From Todiramphus chloris collaris (Eukaryota > Chordata > Aves > Coraciiformes > Alcedinidae): a stretch of DNA of 64,000 nt. The position numbers and the translations under genes are program-made. Under the pieces are notes generated by a model. It was not told where the DNA came from. It worked only from the letters and a program-made list of their open reading frames with translations, and ran no database searches. Each line of letters opens with the position of its first letter. The first letter of the stretch is position 1. This document shows positions 12,693 through 25,649 of this stretch, piece after piece. The stretch is from NCBI GenBank assembly GCA_025345505.1, contig JANVCC010000047.1:8750413-8814412 (forward strand), written 5' to 3'.

Positions 12693-13114
12693 GGGTGTAG
12701 AGCACAAGACATGGTGAGGAGCAGCTGAGGGACCTGGGCTTGCTGAGCCTGGAGAAAAGGAGGAGGCTCAGGGGAGACCTTCTGGCTCTCAACAGCTCCC
12801 TGACAGCAGATTGGAGCCAGGGAAGGTTGGGTTCTACTCCCAAGGAACAGGACAAGAGGAAACGGCCCCAGGTTGCCACGGGGGAGGTCTAGGTTGGAGC
12901 TGAGAAAAAATGTCTTCCCCTTGAGGGTTGTCCAGGGCGGTCCCAGGCTGCCCAGGGCAGTGGTGGAGTTCCCATGATCCCTGGAGGGGTTTCCAAGCCC
13001 CACATGGAGATGTGGTGCTGAGGGACATGGGTTAGTGGTGCCCTGGCAGTGCTGGTGGTTGGACCCAATGATTTGAAAGGTCTCTTCCAACCAAAATGAT
13101 TTTATGATTCTGTG
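12693..13114 (+). mobile_element. CR1 LINE 3' fragment
   Basis: 5'-truncated CR1 ending with GATTTTATGATTCTGTG. Its 3' end directly abuts the next, longer CR1 in the same orientation. Confidence 0.9.
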
Positions 13115-15390
13115 TTTGATTCATGACTAATGTAAAACTTGGGGACAACCTTGGCTGCAGTGATCACAAAGCGATAGAATTTAAGATCCTCAGGGCAGCT
13201 AGGAGGACGTACTCCAAGCTTATGACCCCGGACTTTAAACGTGCAGACTTTGATTGCTTCAGGGATCTGCTGGACAAAGTGCCCTGGCATAAAGCCCTAG
13301 AGGGTAGGGGGGCCCAGGACAGCTGGTCGGTATTCAAGGGTCACCTTCTCAGTGCCCAGGAGCAAACTATACCGGCAAAGAGAAAGGCAGGAAAGGATGC
13401 TAGGAGACCTGCCTGGATGAACAAGGAACTCCTCGACATGCTGTCACACAAAAAGAAACTCTACAAGGAGTGGAAGGAAGAACAGCTAGAATGGGGGGCG
13501 TACAAGGAAGCAGCCTGAGCAGCAAGAGACCTGGTTAGAAGAGCTAAAGCTCAGTTAGAATTAAATCTAGCCAGGGAGATTAAGGGTAATGCCAAAAATT
13601 TCTATAGGTATATCAGTGGAAAGAACAAGACTAGGGAAGGTGTGGGCCCCCTCAGAAAAGAAACTGGAGAACTGGTAGCAAGTGATGCTGAGAAGGCCAA
13701 GGTCCTTAATGACTTCTTTTTCTCAGTCTTCATTGGCAAGGGCTCCAGCCACACCCCCAGAGTCACAGAAGATGATGGCAGGCGGTGGATGGAAGAACTG
13801 CCCATTGCAAGTGAAGATCAGGTTCGTTACCATCTGATGAACCTGAAAGTGCACAAGTCCATGGGATCCGATGGGATACACCCATGAGTGCTGAGGGAAC
13901 TGGAGGATGGGGTTGCTAAACCGCTATCTATTATATTCCAAAAGACATGGCAGTCCAGTGAAGTCCCCACTGACTGGAAAAGGGGAAATATAAGCCCCAT
14001 ATTCAAAAAGGGAAAGGCGGATGAACCTGGGAACTATAGGCCAGTCAGTCTCACCTCTGTGCCTGGTAAGATCATGGAACAGATCCTCCTGGAGGCACTA
14101 CTGAGGCAGAAGAATAACAATGAAGTGATTGGCTACAACCAACATGGCTTCACCAAGGGAAAATCATGCCTGACTAACCTGGTGGCGTTCTATGAGAAGG
14201 TCACAACATCAATAGATGGGGAAGAGCAACAGATGTCATTTACCTGGACCTGAGAAAAGCCTTTGACAGTCTCCCACATGGCATTCTGGTCTCCAGGCTG
14301 GTGAAATATGGCTTTGATGAATGGACAATTCAGTGGATAAAGAACTGGCTTGATGGCCGCTCCCAAAGAGTGGTTGTCAATGGGTCGGTATCCAAGTGGA
14401 GGCCAGTGACAAGTGGAGTCCCTCAAGGATCAGTACTGGGACCAGTCTTGTTTAACATCTTCATCAGTGACATGGACAGTGGCACTGAGTGCACCCTCAG
14501 CAAGTTTGCCGATGACACCAAGCTGTGTGGGGTGGCTGACACGCTGGAGGGAAGGGATGCCATCCAGTGGGACCTTGGCAGGCTGGAGAGGGGGCCCATG
14601 CCAACCTCATGAAGTTCAACAAGGCCAAATGCAAGGTCCTCCATCTGGGTCAGAGCAATCCCAAGCACCAATATAGGCTGGGAAGTGACTGGATTGAGAG
14701 CAGCCCTGAAGAAAAGGACTTGGGAGTGCTGGTGGATGAGAAGCTCAACATGAGCCATCAGTGTGCTCTTGCAGCTGGAGGCCCAATTGTGTCCTGAGCT
14801 GCATCAAGAGACACATGGCCAGCAGGTCGAGGGAGGTGATTCTCACCCATTAATCCACGCTCATGAGACCTCACCTGGAGTATTGTGTCCAATTCTGGAG
14901 TCCCTATTACAGGAAGGATATGGATGTGTTGGAACGTGTCCAGAGAAGGGCCATGAGGATGATCAGAGGGCTGGAGCACCTCTTCTGTCAGGACAGATTG
15001 AGAGAGTTGGGGTTGTTCAGTCTGGAGAAGAGAAGGCTCCAGGGAGACCTTATTGTGGCCTTCCAGTATCTGAAGGGGGCTACAAGAAAGCTGGGGAGGG
15101 ACTTTTTAGGCTGTCGGGCAGTGACAGGACTAGAAGGAATGGATTAAAACTAGAAATAGGTCGGTTCAGGTTGGACATTAGGAAGAATTTCTTCACCATG
15201 ATGGTGGTGAGACACTGAAACAGGTTGTCCAGAGAGGTGGTGGAAGCCCCATCCTTGGAAGTTTTTAAGACCAGGCTGGATGGGGCTCTGAGCAACCTGC
15301 TCTAGTGGGAGGTGTCCCTGCCCATGGCAGGGGGGTTGGAACTAGATGATCTTTAAGGTCCCTTCCAATCTATTCTATGATTCTATGATT
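13115..15390 (+). mobile_element. Long CR1 LINE copy with ORF2 remnant
   Basis: The longest CR1 in the window, about 2.3 kb. It is 5'-truncated within the endonuclease end of ORF2 and keeps the linker, reverse transcriptase, C-terminal region and 3' UTR, ending in two ATTCTATGATT-type repeats at 15370-15390. It directly follows the tail of another CR1. Compared with the short copies around it, its coding frame is still readable, which suggests a younger insertion or a different subfamily. Confidence 0.93.
13123..15147 (+). pseudogene. CR1 ORF2 (endonuclease tail/reverse transcriptase), degenerate
   Basis: A broken reading frame of the CR1 retrotransposon protein, which in intact elements nicks the target and reverse-transcribes the element's RNA. 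Visible in order: the end of the endonuclease (LGCSDHKAIEF, about 13160), a linker rich in Lys/Glu, the fingers region with [18 protein letters not shown] (about 14031), [14 protein letters not shown], the palm with [16 protein letters not shown] (about 14416-14463), and the catalytic box FADDTKL (about 14503). Downstream come the CR1 C-terminal blocks [16 protein letters not shown] and [19 protein letters not shown]. In-frame stops (near 13518, 13887 and 14253) and frameshifts (near 14260-14300 and 14570-14860) separate the blocks. The start is lost by 5' truncation. The catalytic motif itself is intact, but no full protein can be made. Confidence 0.92.
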
Positions 15391-15711
15391 TAAGTTCTGG
15401 GCCTTTCCTCCTTCCCCATATGGTGGAAGGTTGTACTTTTTCATTGCTGCCCCACTGACACACACACAAAATGCCTCGGGGCTGCTGCCAGCACATCCGT
15501 CTGCACTGTGCAAACACCACGAGGAGTAATAACAGCACAACCCCCCTCCAGTGGTGCAGGCACTGAGCGGTGACTACAGACACTGTCCCAAGGTCTGGTT
15601 AATGTTTCAGCGCTTGCCCATCACAGGTTGCCCTTTGAGCTGTATACAGCACATTACTGGAAATCCTGGTGTTTATAGGTTTGTTTCCACTGACTGGCTG
15701 GGTGCCTCCTC

Positions 15712-15892
15712 TGAGGGTTGTCTAGGCCTGGCCGACAGCAGTGGTGGTGTCCCCATGATCCCTGGAGGGGTTTCCAAGCCCCACGTGGAGATGTGGTGCT
15801 GAGGGCCATGGGTTAGTGGTGCCCTGGCAGTGCTGGAAGAATGGCTGTACACGATGATCTTAAAGGTCTCTTCAAAACAATATATGATTCTC
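15712..15892 (+). mobile_element. CR1 LINE 3' UTR fragment
   Basis: Short 3' end piece: CCCATGATCCCTGGAGGGGT, then GGTTAGTGGTGCCCTGGCAG, ending at ATATATGATTCTC. Confidence 0.85.
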
Positions 15893-16514
15893 TTTTTTAA
15901 GAGGGGGCTGACACCACAAATCTCATCTCATTTTCACACCAGTGATAAACCAGTAAATGTAACTTTAGTTTCCATAGATTTTGGGATTTTTTTTTCCACA
16001 GGAGAAGCCCATGGCATCACCGTACACCCTGTGAACAGCCGATAGGGCAAAGTTCTTGTTTCCTTTGTAGTGAAAAAGTTCAGGGCCGGATTCCGCTTAT
16101 CACAAGGAGTAGTAAAGTACACAGAGCAGAGATCGCACATTGGGTAAGAATTATCACCGAGGCGAAAAAAACAAACAGAAGCAGCGAAACGATCTCGTGC
16201 CCAGCTGAGGCAGCGCTGCCCCACATTCTCCTGTGCTCAGCCCTGTCCAGCCCTGCATGGCACACGCACCTTACGACAAATGCCAGTCAGTGATCCGGGC
16301 ACAGCACAGCCTTCCCTGCATGGCACAGCATGGCTGCCAGGGAGTCCTGCCAGCATGGCCAGGCGATGGAAGGCTCATCCTGCCCTTCAGACAGCTTCCT
16401 TCAAGATGCAAATTAATCCGGTAAAGGAGCAAAGTTCAACATCATGTCACTTGGCCTACATACCAAAGGAAAAAAAAAAATAATTATGAAGCAGAAAGGA
16501 TGGAGAAGAGATGA
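15893..16514. other. Intergenic, no gene seen
   Basis: Unique sequence between CR1 fragments, with nothing recognisable. Confidence 0.6.
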
Positions 16515-16742
16515 AGTGCTCATAAGGAGAAAGTTCTTTGGTGTGAGGGTATCAGAGGCTGTGCCAGGCTGCCCAGAGAGGTTGTGGAGTCTCCTTGTCT
16601 GGAGAGATTCCCAACCCACCTGCACACTGTGATGCTGGGCCCCCTGCTTTGGGTGACCCTGCTGGGTGGAGCAGGGGGGTGGAACCAGATCATCTCCAGA
16701 GGGCCCTTCCAACCCCCACCATGCTGGGATCTGATTCTGAGA
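16515..16742 (+). mobile_element. CR1 LINE 3' fragment
   Basis: GGTTGTGGAGTCTCCTTGTC subfamily, reading forward, ending at ATGCTGGGATCTGATTC. Confidence 0.87.
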
Positions 16743-17140
16743 TTCCCCACCTCTCCCAGCCCTACAGAATGTTCCCTCTCCTAGAAATCTGCATAGCCCT
16801 GTGTACGCTTCCTGCAGTCCTTGGGCAACACAGAGAGTTGTGGTTCAACAATTTACAGGATCAAAGGCATATTATGATCCTATCACCAGAGCAGTTCAGT
16901 TTCTACATGTGGGCTTTTCAGATACGATTTCTTCAAGATCAAACTCTGATGTAGGACAGGGAAGTAGATTTGGGCAAACCACAGAGCTGAGGAGCAGGAA
17001 GGATTGTTTATTTTTTCTTACACATATATTAAGGGTTTATTTGGGCTTCCTCAAAACCCATTGCTCTTGTCAGGGAGTGCTGGCTGGCCACAGTTTAAAG
17101 TCCCCAGGCTGGGTCACCTGGGCTGCCTGAGAACAGGCTA
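16743..17140. other. Intergenic, no gene seen
   Basis: Unique sequence; no exon, RNA gene or repeat recognised. Confidence 0.55.
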
Positions 17141-17396
17141 TGATGGTTTAAACTAAAAGAGGGAGATTAAGACTGAAGAGAAGGAAGAAATTGTTGATGC
17201 TGAGGGTGGCGAGAGCCTGTCCCAGGTCGCCCAGAGAGGTGGTGGCTGCCCCATCCCTGGCACCATTGCAGGTGAGGTTGGCCGGGGCTCTGAGCAACCT
17301 GCTCTAGTTGCAGATGGCCCTGCTTCCTGCAGAGGGGTTGGACTAGGTGAGCTGTAAAGGTCCCTTCCCACCCAAACCATCCATAATTCTCTGATC
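17141..17396 (+). mobile_element. CR1 LINE 3' fragment
   Basis: AGAGGTGGTGGCTGCCCCAT and CACCATTGCAGGTGAGGTTG type, ending CCATAATTCTCTGATCTG. It is the same subfamily as the copies at 38.0, 52.9 and 59.1 kb. Confidence 0.88.
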
Positions 17397-19570
17397 TGAA
17401 GGCAAACTCCTGCCGAGCACAACAGGCATTCTGGACCTTGGGGTCACACCACTGAGGAGTCACTCCTGCCAGAGAGGGAAAGCCTGGATGATGTGCGCAC
17501 CAGCTGGTCCATGCTCCCCTCCTCCACCAGAGAGCAGTGCTGGATGTTGACAGGCTCCCCAGATGGGCTTCCTGTGCTGCCCTTCCCAAGACCACCAGCA
17601 CCCTTCTGGCCTGGGGCCCAGCATCACTTCCACTGCTCCCATGATCATATCCAGGTGAAGGAATAAGGTGTTGCAGGACTGAGTGGGAACTCTCCCATGG
17701 GGAAACTTGTATGCCCACGTTCCCAATACCTTCTCCTGCAGTCTAAAGAGATGGTAGGGTATGCCACTGTCCCTTCAGAGGGGAACTGGGACATTTCCCC
17801 CTGCCCCAAGCATCATGTACAAGGTAGGTGAGAAATCAGACCAGGCATCTCTCAACAACCCAGAGCACATCTACTGTTTTACCAACCAGGCAACAAAGGA
17901 GGCCTCCTGCATTGGAGCCACCTCCAGAAACTCAGGGACAGCCCCCAGGGCCAGGGCTGTTGATATGATGACAACTGCCAGCAGGCAAGGAGAGGATGTT
18001 GGCCAAAGCTGCTTGTTGTTGGACAGAGGAAGCTGGGGCTCAAGGAGACCTAATTCGGCAGAGGAAGGGAGGTGGAGGGGCTGGCAGCTTTACATGGACA
18101 GCGTGCGCTTTGCAGATGTAAATCTACATGCTAAAAAGAGATATTTACAGGAGGTTTTATCCATGTATCACGAGCTAAGGAAGAAAGACTTTTGAGGAAG
18201 CCCTCGGAGAAAGTTGGCAGCACATCACTGGAAATACCTTGGCTGAACGCAAGCCAGCTGAACTCCACATGAAGAATGAGTTACAGCAGCCACTGCCTAA
18301 GCAGTGCTTAATGCGATAACCTGAGCTGACCTTCCAGTCAAGGCTGGCAGAGCAACCTCTGCTTCACACCTCACCTGCTGGGACGTCCACCTGGGGAAGG
18401 CCTGTGGCCACAACACCAGAACCGTGTGCCGAAACCAAGAACACCGTCCACTCGAAACAAAAAACAATTCTCTGCCCCCTGCCACCTCCATCCCCCCTGG
18501 CTTTGAAAGTGCCTGATGGATTTTATTGCCAATGGCTTCTCTCTTCGGCGCAGGAAGGAGAAGTCAGACAGAAGCTGAGCTCCCTGCACGAGGAAGATGT
18601 GCCTCCTCTCAGGAAGAGAAGTTGATTTGTTTGCATCAGAGCAGGATTTGCTGTTGTGGTTAGTCCAGTGGAGTAGCGAGGATCACATGACTTTCAAAAA
18701 CAGTCTAAAACTAGCCAAAATAATCTCTAACCTAGTTAAATGGAGGGTGCCTGATGTTATGTAAACGCTCTCAAGTCAAACCAGGAGAGAGGCGATAGAG
18801 GGAGAGTTCTAATCAAGGAATGAGACCAGAAGTACAAAAGAAAACAAAATAGGACACTGGGCACAAGGTCACCAGGCAATCAGAACACTGCAGGCTAGAA
18901 AAGGAAGTGAAATTACAGGCTCTGGCAAAACAGCCAAACATTTACTCCAGAAAACAACTGATCTGTTGTGGTCCTCACCATCAGCTGCGTGTCTGCTGCC
19001 CAGAACTATTGCCAAGACAAGCCACACAAATTCATAAAAGTGAGCTGGAGGACGTCATGTTCTTCCCACAGCCAGTCAAGTGATTTGGTGGTATTATATA
19101 CATAGAAAAATACCAGGACCATATATATAGTGTCCTTACTAGTGTGTATATATACATATATATATACACACACACACGCAAACATGTATGCGTAGCGTCC
19201 TGGTAAAATCCATAAGCTGGTGGTAAACTAAGATAAAAATTGTCTTTTCCATCAACAGCTTCTAAAGGAGAGGTAGAAAGTCCCCAGACAAGCACTAAAA
19301 TTCATTCACCAATCAATGGAAAATCATTCTGCACCTGCAAAAGAGTGAGGACACCAGAAGCAGAGCTGAGGTCAGAAAGAGTACTGAAGTTTATGCTGAA
19401 ACTAGACAGGACATAAGAAACCAAAGGTTTGTCCTCAACGTAAGTCGCTCTGGTCTCAAGTGACTGTTTGCAAGGGAGGAAGCAGCAGCAAGCTTGAAGT
19501 GCATGACACATCACCTCCCAAAGAGGTGTCAGACTGCAGTGATTTCAGAGATGGGACCAACATTTTCATT
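17397..19570. other. Intergenic DNA with a TA/CA microsatellite
   Basis: A 2.2 kb unique stretch. A 144-codon frame at 17761-18195 (+) has no recognisable domain and no splice or promoter support. A dinucleotide repeat lies at 19143-19178. Confidence 0.55.
19143..19178. repeat. (TA)n/(CA)n compound microsatellite
   Basis: GTATATATACATATATATAT runs into CACACACACAC. Confidence 0.85.
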
Positions 19571-20105
19571 GAATCACAGATATGTTTTAGCTGGCAGAGA
19601 CCTTTCAGATCGTTGAGTCCAACCATTCCCCCAGCACTGCCAGGGCACCACTAACCCATGTCCCTCAGCACCACATCTCCATGGCTTGGAAACCCCTCCA
19701 GGGATCATGGGGACTCCACCACTGCCTTGGGCAGCCTGGAACAGCCCTGGACAACCCTCAAGGGAAACAAATTGTTTCTCAGCTCCAAACTAAACCTCCC
19801 CTGGGGCAACTTCAGGCCAGTTCCTCTTGTCCTCTCACTTGGGAGAGGAGACTGACCCCACCTGGCTCCAACCTCCTGTCAGGGAATTGTTGAGAGCCAG
19901 AAAGTCTCCCCTCAGCCTCCTTTGTTCCAGGCTCAACAAGCCCAGGTCTCTTAGCTGCTCCTCACCACATTTGTGCTCCAGACCCTTCCCCAGCAATGTT
20001 GCCCTTCTCTGGCCATGTTCCAGCCCCTCAATGTCCTTCTGGGAGTGAGGGGCCCAAAACTGAACCCAGGACTTGAGGGGGGGGGCCTCCACAGTGCCCA
20101 GTCCA
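19571..20105 (-). mobile_element. CR1 LINE 3' fragment
   Basis: Reverse-orientation copy. It starts with GAATCACAGATATGTTTTAG and reads through the complement of the 3' UTR into the ORF2 tail. The right boundary is approximate. Confidence 0.88.
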
Positions 20106-22312
20106 GATGCAACCCTCTCACAGTGAAGTGCCTGAGCACGTGCAAACCCTGCACATGGTTTTCATTGTGATCCTGTCATCACATCACTTACCTGATGATG
20201 ATCAGCCCAACTGCAGCAAGAGCAGGTCAGTCCTGGTGCTGTGGGTTCCACAGTTCCCAGGGCAGGCACTGCAAGGAGAGAAAGCAGGCACAGCTCTGCT
20301 TTTTGGGCCCCAGGGAAGGTGTCCTAGACCAAGGAGGGTCAGATAGTTGTCAGCTGCATTGTCTCAGCCCACGCCTGCCCCTGGTTAAGGCACTCATCCA
20401 AAGCACTGCTACCTGTGTGATCTCCACGGGGTTGTTACCTCCAGGTGTAACCAGCTGAAAGATCCACACTTTGTCAGTAGAAAGGTGTGAAATTTGGCAG
20501 AAATGCAGTGATGCAGCGGAACGGGGTTTAGCCGGGAGGCAGCTGTGACCTGTCTGTGCCAGCATCGTCTTGAGGAGCCGCGACCCAGGCCCCACAGCCG
20601 GGCAGTGCTCCAAGGGGCTGTGCGCTGTGTCCGCAGCCCACGGGGCAAGACTTCCCATCCTCACCGGTTCTCCTCCGAGATCCCGGGCCCCTGAGTCGCA
20701 GGTGTCAGAAAGCTTTTTTGGGGGGGGGGGAAGGGAGGCAATTTCAAGGCAACTACAGCTGGTTTGGAAGGGAAAGGTGAGGAAAAGGGCGCAACGCCGT
20801 GGATGGAGCTGTCAGCAGGAACGCACCCAGAGTTCAGAGGGAGGAAGCGGTGCGAGTTGTGTGCGTGTAGGAGAACCCACAGCGCTGTAGGTGCTTTCTA
20901 TGTGCACAGAGCTCCAGCCTCTCACTGCCATGACAGGGACCAGCAGAGGCACGGAGCCACCCACGGTACTCGTGGATGCAGTTAATGTGTCTGGAGCAGC
21001 ACCAGCTTTAAGTGACGTTTAGCTGGAGAGAGTGGCTGATCTCATCTCCTCTCCTCCACTTTGAGCGCTGGGAGCTGTAGGAGAAGAGCCCGTTCAACCA
21101 GCGGCACAGGGCAGGGACGTCTTGACTCCAGTGCCTGGTGAATAAGAGGCTGAGAACAAGTAACATCTTGAGCAGCAAACATGAGCTGTGTTCCTGACAG
21201 TAAATCCCTCTCTGGCAAAGGCCACGTGGGAAGCTGACAACTGCAGGATGCCAGGAAGAGGAAGAAAAAAAAGAAACCCCAAATGAGGTTTAAAAGAGCC
21301 CTGGAGCACTGCAGGAGAGAGGTTTAAGAATGAACAAGCAAACTGCACCAGGGACACCAGAACAAGGAGGGATGCCACGCAGACTGACAGCACAGTTAGC
21401 TGCCAACGGTCCGAGTCGCACCGGGACAGAAGTGACGCTTTGCAGGGTCAGGGGGCACCAGGGGCTTCCCGCAGCAGACTTCCTGCCTCTCCGAGGGGAC
21501 ACCCATGGTCATTCCCCCCCTCCCCGTTCTCACCCCCAGCTGCCGCTTGCTTTCCCTTGCCACTGCTTTTCCAGCACTACCATTCTGCCCTGGCTGCAGC
21601 ATCCATCCCTCCAGCCACAGCGCCCTGCCCAAAGTGCTATCCCAGTTACCCCAGTGAGTTAGCCCAGCTCTGCGCGCCCCTTCCCTCCCCCACAGCACAT
21701 GAGGCCAGCTGTTGCAGCCGCAGCGGCTGCACGGACGTGTGCACTGACCTCACGGCAGAAGCCGGGAGACGTGTGGGATGCTACAAGATTCCCCCCTCCC
21801 CGCTTGCAGGCGGCGACGCCAGTCTCGAGATTCCCTCCCCGCTGGAATTATTTTTGCTCTGCGCAGAGATTTATCACACGCAGCTGCCACAGCTTGTTTA
21901 CAAGACACAAAAGCCACGAAAACACGGCTGACGAAGGCTGCGCGTGAGCTGTTTTCCCTGGCGCAGGTCTCTCGTGCCTCTCGACTCGCTCACATCCGTG
22001 CGGTCTCCAGCAACACCCAGCAAAGCCTTCCCTTCATCTTCCCAGTCAGCCCAAGCACAGGTCTTCGGCCAAAAGCTCAGGGTTTGACTCAACTGCCTTG
22101 CAGCTGAGTTTATCACTGCTGCAGTGACAGCAACACTGCCCACACAGCCTCTTTGTTTCTTTCTCCTCCTTTTTTTCAAATATTATTGTTCCATGGTAAA
22201 GTTTCCAGAAATAAACTTTTCCTTTGCTCTACCAGGGACAAATGAGTGGCACATGAAGCCTTTGCTTTGTTCCTCAGATTCCTGCTTACTTCTGGATCCT
22301 GGCTCCACCTCA
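20106..22312. other. Intergenic, partly GC-rich, no gene seen
   Basis: Unique sequence with a G run at about 20717-20729 and a GC-rich part at 21.4-21.9 kb. Frames up to 163 codons overlap on both strands and show no family signature. Confidence 0.55.
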
Positions 22313-22600
22313 TAGGATCACAGAATTATTTTTGGTTGGAAGAGACCGTTAAGATCATCATGTAGAGCCATTCCCCCAGCACTGCCAGGGCACCACTAAC
22401 CCATGTCCCTCAGCACCACATCTCCACAGCTTTGAAACCCCTCCAGGGATCATGGGGACTCCACCACTGCCCTAGGCAGCCTGGGACAGACCTGGACAAC
22501 CCTCAAGAGGATGAAATTGTTCCTCAGCTCCAACCTAAAACTCCCCTGGTGCAACCTGAGGTTTTATCCTGTCCTGTCACTTGTCTCTTGGGAGAACAGG
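22313..22600 (-). mobile_element. CR1 LINE 3' fragment
   Basis: Reverse orientation, starting at ATAGGATCACAGAATTATTT; same subfamily as the copy at 19.6 kb. Confidence 0.88.
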
Positions 22601-25097
22601 CTGACAACACCCTACCTATCTACCTACCTTTGGTAATTTTATCTGGAGTTACCTCAGTTTCTGCTCTGAAAGAATGGGTTCAGGCACACTACAATTAGCC
22701 TGCACCAAAGCTATCACTGCTAAATCCCAGGAAAGCAGAAACTCCCTTTTACAAGTATTTTAGTGGATACTCAATAGGAGTCATTTTCTTCCTGCAAGTC
22801 AAATAATACCCCAGGGTAGGGAAAAGCTTTTGCAGGTGTCCCAGGTGCTACTCAGCCAAAGGTCTTTGCCTCAGGACAACAGCTGAACTCCTCAGTGTAA
22901 CCTGAACACAAGTAATAATTAAGAATTAAAAAAAAAAAAAATTGGGCTCAGACAAAACTGGTCCTGAGCAAAGTGCCCGGGGTAAGTGGGTCGGTCAGTC
23001 AGCAAAATGGAAACGCAACGCTCATCACAGGGGCAGGACTGTGGGGCTCAGCTCGGCTAATGCCATTTTGTGTGGCATAATGGTAAATGAAAACAGCGCC
23101 GAGACCACAGGCTTTTACTTTCAATGAAAACTGTGAACCTGAATGGCAACAGCTTTCTTCCTCATCCTATTTTCATTTTCAGGACTGCAGCTGTTCTAGT
23201 GGAATTACAGAACCGGCCAGCTCAGCCAGCAAAGCAAAATTTGTCTAAACTTGCTGACTTTTTTTTTTTTTTAAATTTTAAAGGGCAGAGTAATGAAGAG
23301 TAGAAAGATCTCTGAGTAAGCCCTTTAATGATCAGATCCCCTCACTTTTTCTCTACCCCATGGCACACCAGTAACCTGCTCTGAGAAAAATAAACGAGGA
23401 AAAAGTCAAATGACTCAAATCAAACAATGCAAACCCATTTGCATGAGGTTGTTTTGCCTTGTCAGTGCTCGAGGCATGGGTATAAGGAGTGTTGCAATGA
23501 AGTTTCTTCCTTCGTGCGGATAAGGAAGCATCTTCCAAACCTTTACTGAAGATGACACTCCTCTTTGGGTGCCCAGCATCCTTTGAGAACAATCACCTAT
23601 GCTACAAAAGGATCTCTACCGACCAGCTTTCCCTCAACACTGAGCTCGCACTTACACAAAAGTGTACTTCTGCTTTATTTCATAATTGCTTTTTATTAAA
23701 AATGGCTGAAGTAAAAAAACATATACAGGTATTCCAAGAAAACCAGCCTAGAAGTATAAAGGACAGCATGGCCAAAGAGACAAGACCCAAGGCTCTGCCT
23801 GGACTTGCATGTTATTCCTTGAAGACAAAGTAACTAGCCATCACTGGCTAAGCTCACAATTCTCTCTTCTAGCTTTATTTCAATAGAAAGTATTGTTAAA
23901 ATAATAATTTTAGATTTGTAGAGTATATTAGCATGAGCCTGTGTTACTGAAGCTGATGCAGACATGAGGAAGCCACAGCATTTACTATTTGCACTTGTAA
24001 AAGCAAAATATAATCATTGATTTTAAGCTTGAAGGCTAAGGGAAGGCAGAAGTTCAGCAGAATCAAACTTGAAGGTTGAATCCAGCAGTGGTTCAGTAGA
24101 ATTCCAAAGAGTGCTCCAGAGAACAAACAGGGTATTCCCAACACCACAAAAAGGACCACGGCAGAACAAAACATGCACACATCACGGCCTCCTGCTCCTA
24201 ATGACATCCCTACACTCTGCTGCTCCACCAAGCCCTCCCCCAGCCTCCCAGCAGACAACTGGTTTGTTTGTAAGGATTAGATGGAATGTTGGGTTTGGTT
24301 TTTTTCCCCCTGGAGGTCTCTGGTTTCACTGCTGTTGGGAGGATGTGGGTGGGAGACTGACATTCAAGTAAGTTGAAACGTGAGCTGCAACTCTTCACAT
24401 TTTTCAGTAGTAAGTCATTTTGAGAGCAAAGTCCTTTTCTGAGAGGTAACTTGGACCCTGTTGGCCAAAATATACCCTAAGAGAACAGGGTTCTCTTCTT
24501 AGTCAACCACCTGTTTTAAGTATCTCACCAAGATCTGGCTCCCAGAACTCAGATTTCAACCCAACAGAGGCTCCTCTATCTCAGTCTGCTCAAATTCCAG
24601 AGTCAAACCCCTGTCATTGCTAGTCCAAGAGAGTGGGAGTCCTTGTCCTCCCCCTCAAAATATGTCACCAGTGATGCCCAGGAGCTGTACCACAAACACC
24701 TGCAAAGAACACTCACCCCAATCCCTCTTCTGACCTCCTCACTTCACCTTCAGGAGTGCTTCCCCACGGGCTGTCACACTTCCCAGCCCTGAAGTATTTC
24801 TAGGGGCCAAAAGCTGGAACTTTCAGAGGGAGCAAAAGCTACCCCCCCACAAAGTTGCCTACGAAGCTCCCTTTGGCCACTGGAAAAATATTTCAGCACA
24901 GCAGAACACGGTCAGGTACTACAGGCTCGCTTTTCAGCATTCCTTTAAACATCTGGTTAACAGCCAGCTAGCGAAGCTCGCTCTGACAAACACAGTCAGT
25001 GTGAGCTCAGAAATACTTCTTACTTCCATTTATTTCAAGAGTAATGCCGTGTTATTTCTGCAGAGGTCGTATTCAACAAAATACTCCGTATGCATCC
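22601..25097. other. Intergenic sequence downstream of TGIF1
   Basis: A CR1-free 2.5 kb interval between the last upstream repeat and the inferred TGIF1 3' end, with an A run at 22928 and a T run at 23260. No exon or RNA gene was recognised. Confidence 0.5.
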
Positions 25098-25649
25098 ATT
25101 TTTAAAGAAAATATTTTATTACATTGTGGGAAAAGCAGAATCATCCAAAGTTCATATTGTTAAAAAAAATTGAAAATTTTGTTTGAGACAGCGTGTCGGT
25201 ATATTCTGTTCCGCATAGGAATGATAAGAAGACTCTATATCATTACTAGATATTGCACAGTCTGAAAGAAACAAAAACAAATCACATGATCTTGGGAACC
25301 ATCTCACATTATGAAAAACCTACAAAGAAAACATTAAAAAACAACAACAACGACCAAAAAAATAACCCCCAAAAAAAAAAACCAACAAACAAAACCAAAC
25401 CCAACAAACAATCCTTTCTTTCTACAGTAGCTTTAAGTTCAGAATTCTTGGAATGACCATATTCCACTGAAGACCATCTCAGTGACAGGAAGCTTCATTT
25501 CAGCAATCCCTTGTGCAAATAAGATTAATAAAAATAATAAAAAAAAAATATCGCAGTGAAGTCTTTTGATATGGTGTGGGTGGCAATGACCACACAGCTG
25601 TTAGATCCCTGCCTGGAAAAACGAAATGGGAAAGGAGGAGGAAGGGGAT
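25098..25649 (-). other. TGIF1: TGIF1 3' UTR
   Basis: About 550 nt between the stop codon and the inferred cleavage site. It is AT-rich, with A/C-rich tracts at 25330-25410 and 25525-25550 on the + strand. The end is set by the polyadenylation signal at 25115-25120. Confidence 0.7.
25115..25120 (-). terminator. TGIF1: TGIF1 polyadenylation signal
   Basis: AATAAA on the - strand (TTTATT on +), in the context ACAATGTAATAAAATATTTT, about 530 nt after the stop. The distance is normal for this gene. A second TTTATT at 25029-25034 could be an alternative. Confidence 0.65.

Noticed and set aside
17761-18195. 144-codon + strand frame
   Set aside because: No similarity to a known family and no exon signals; it is close to what chance gives in unique DNA.
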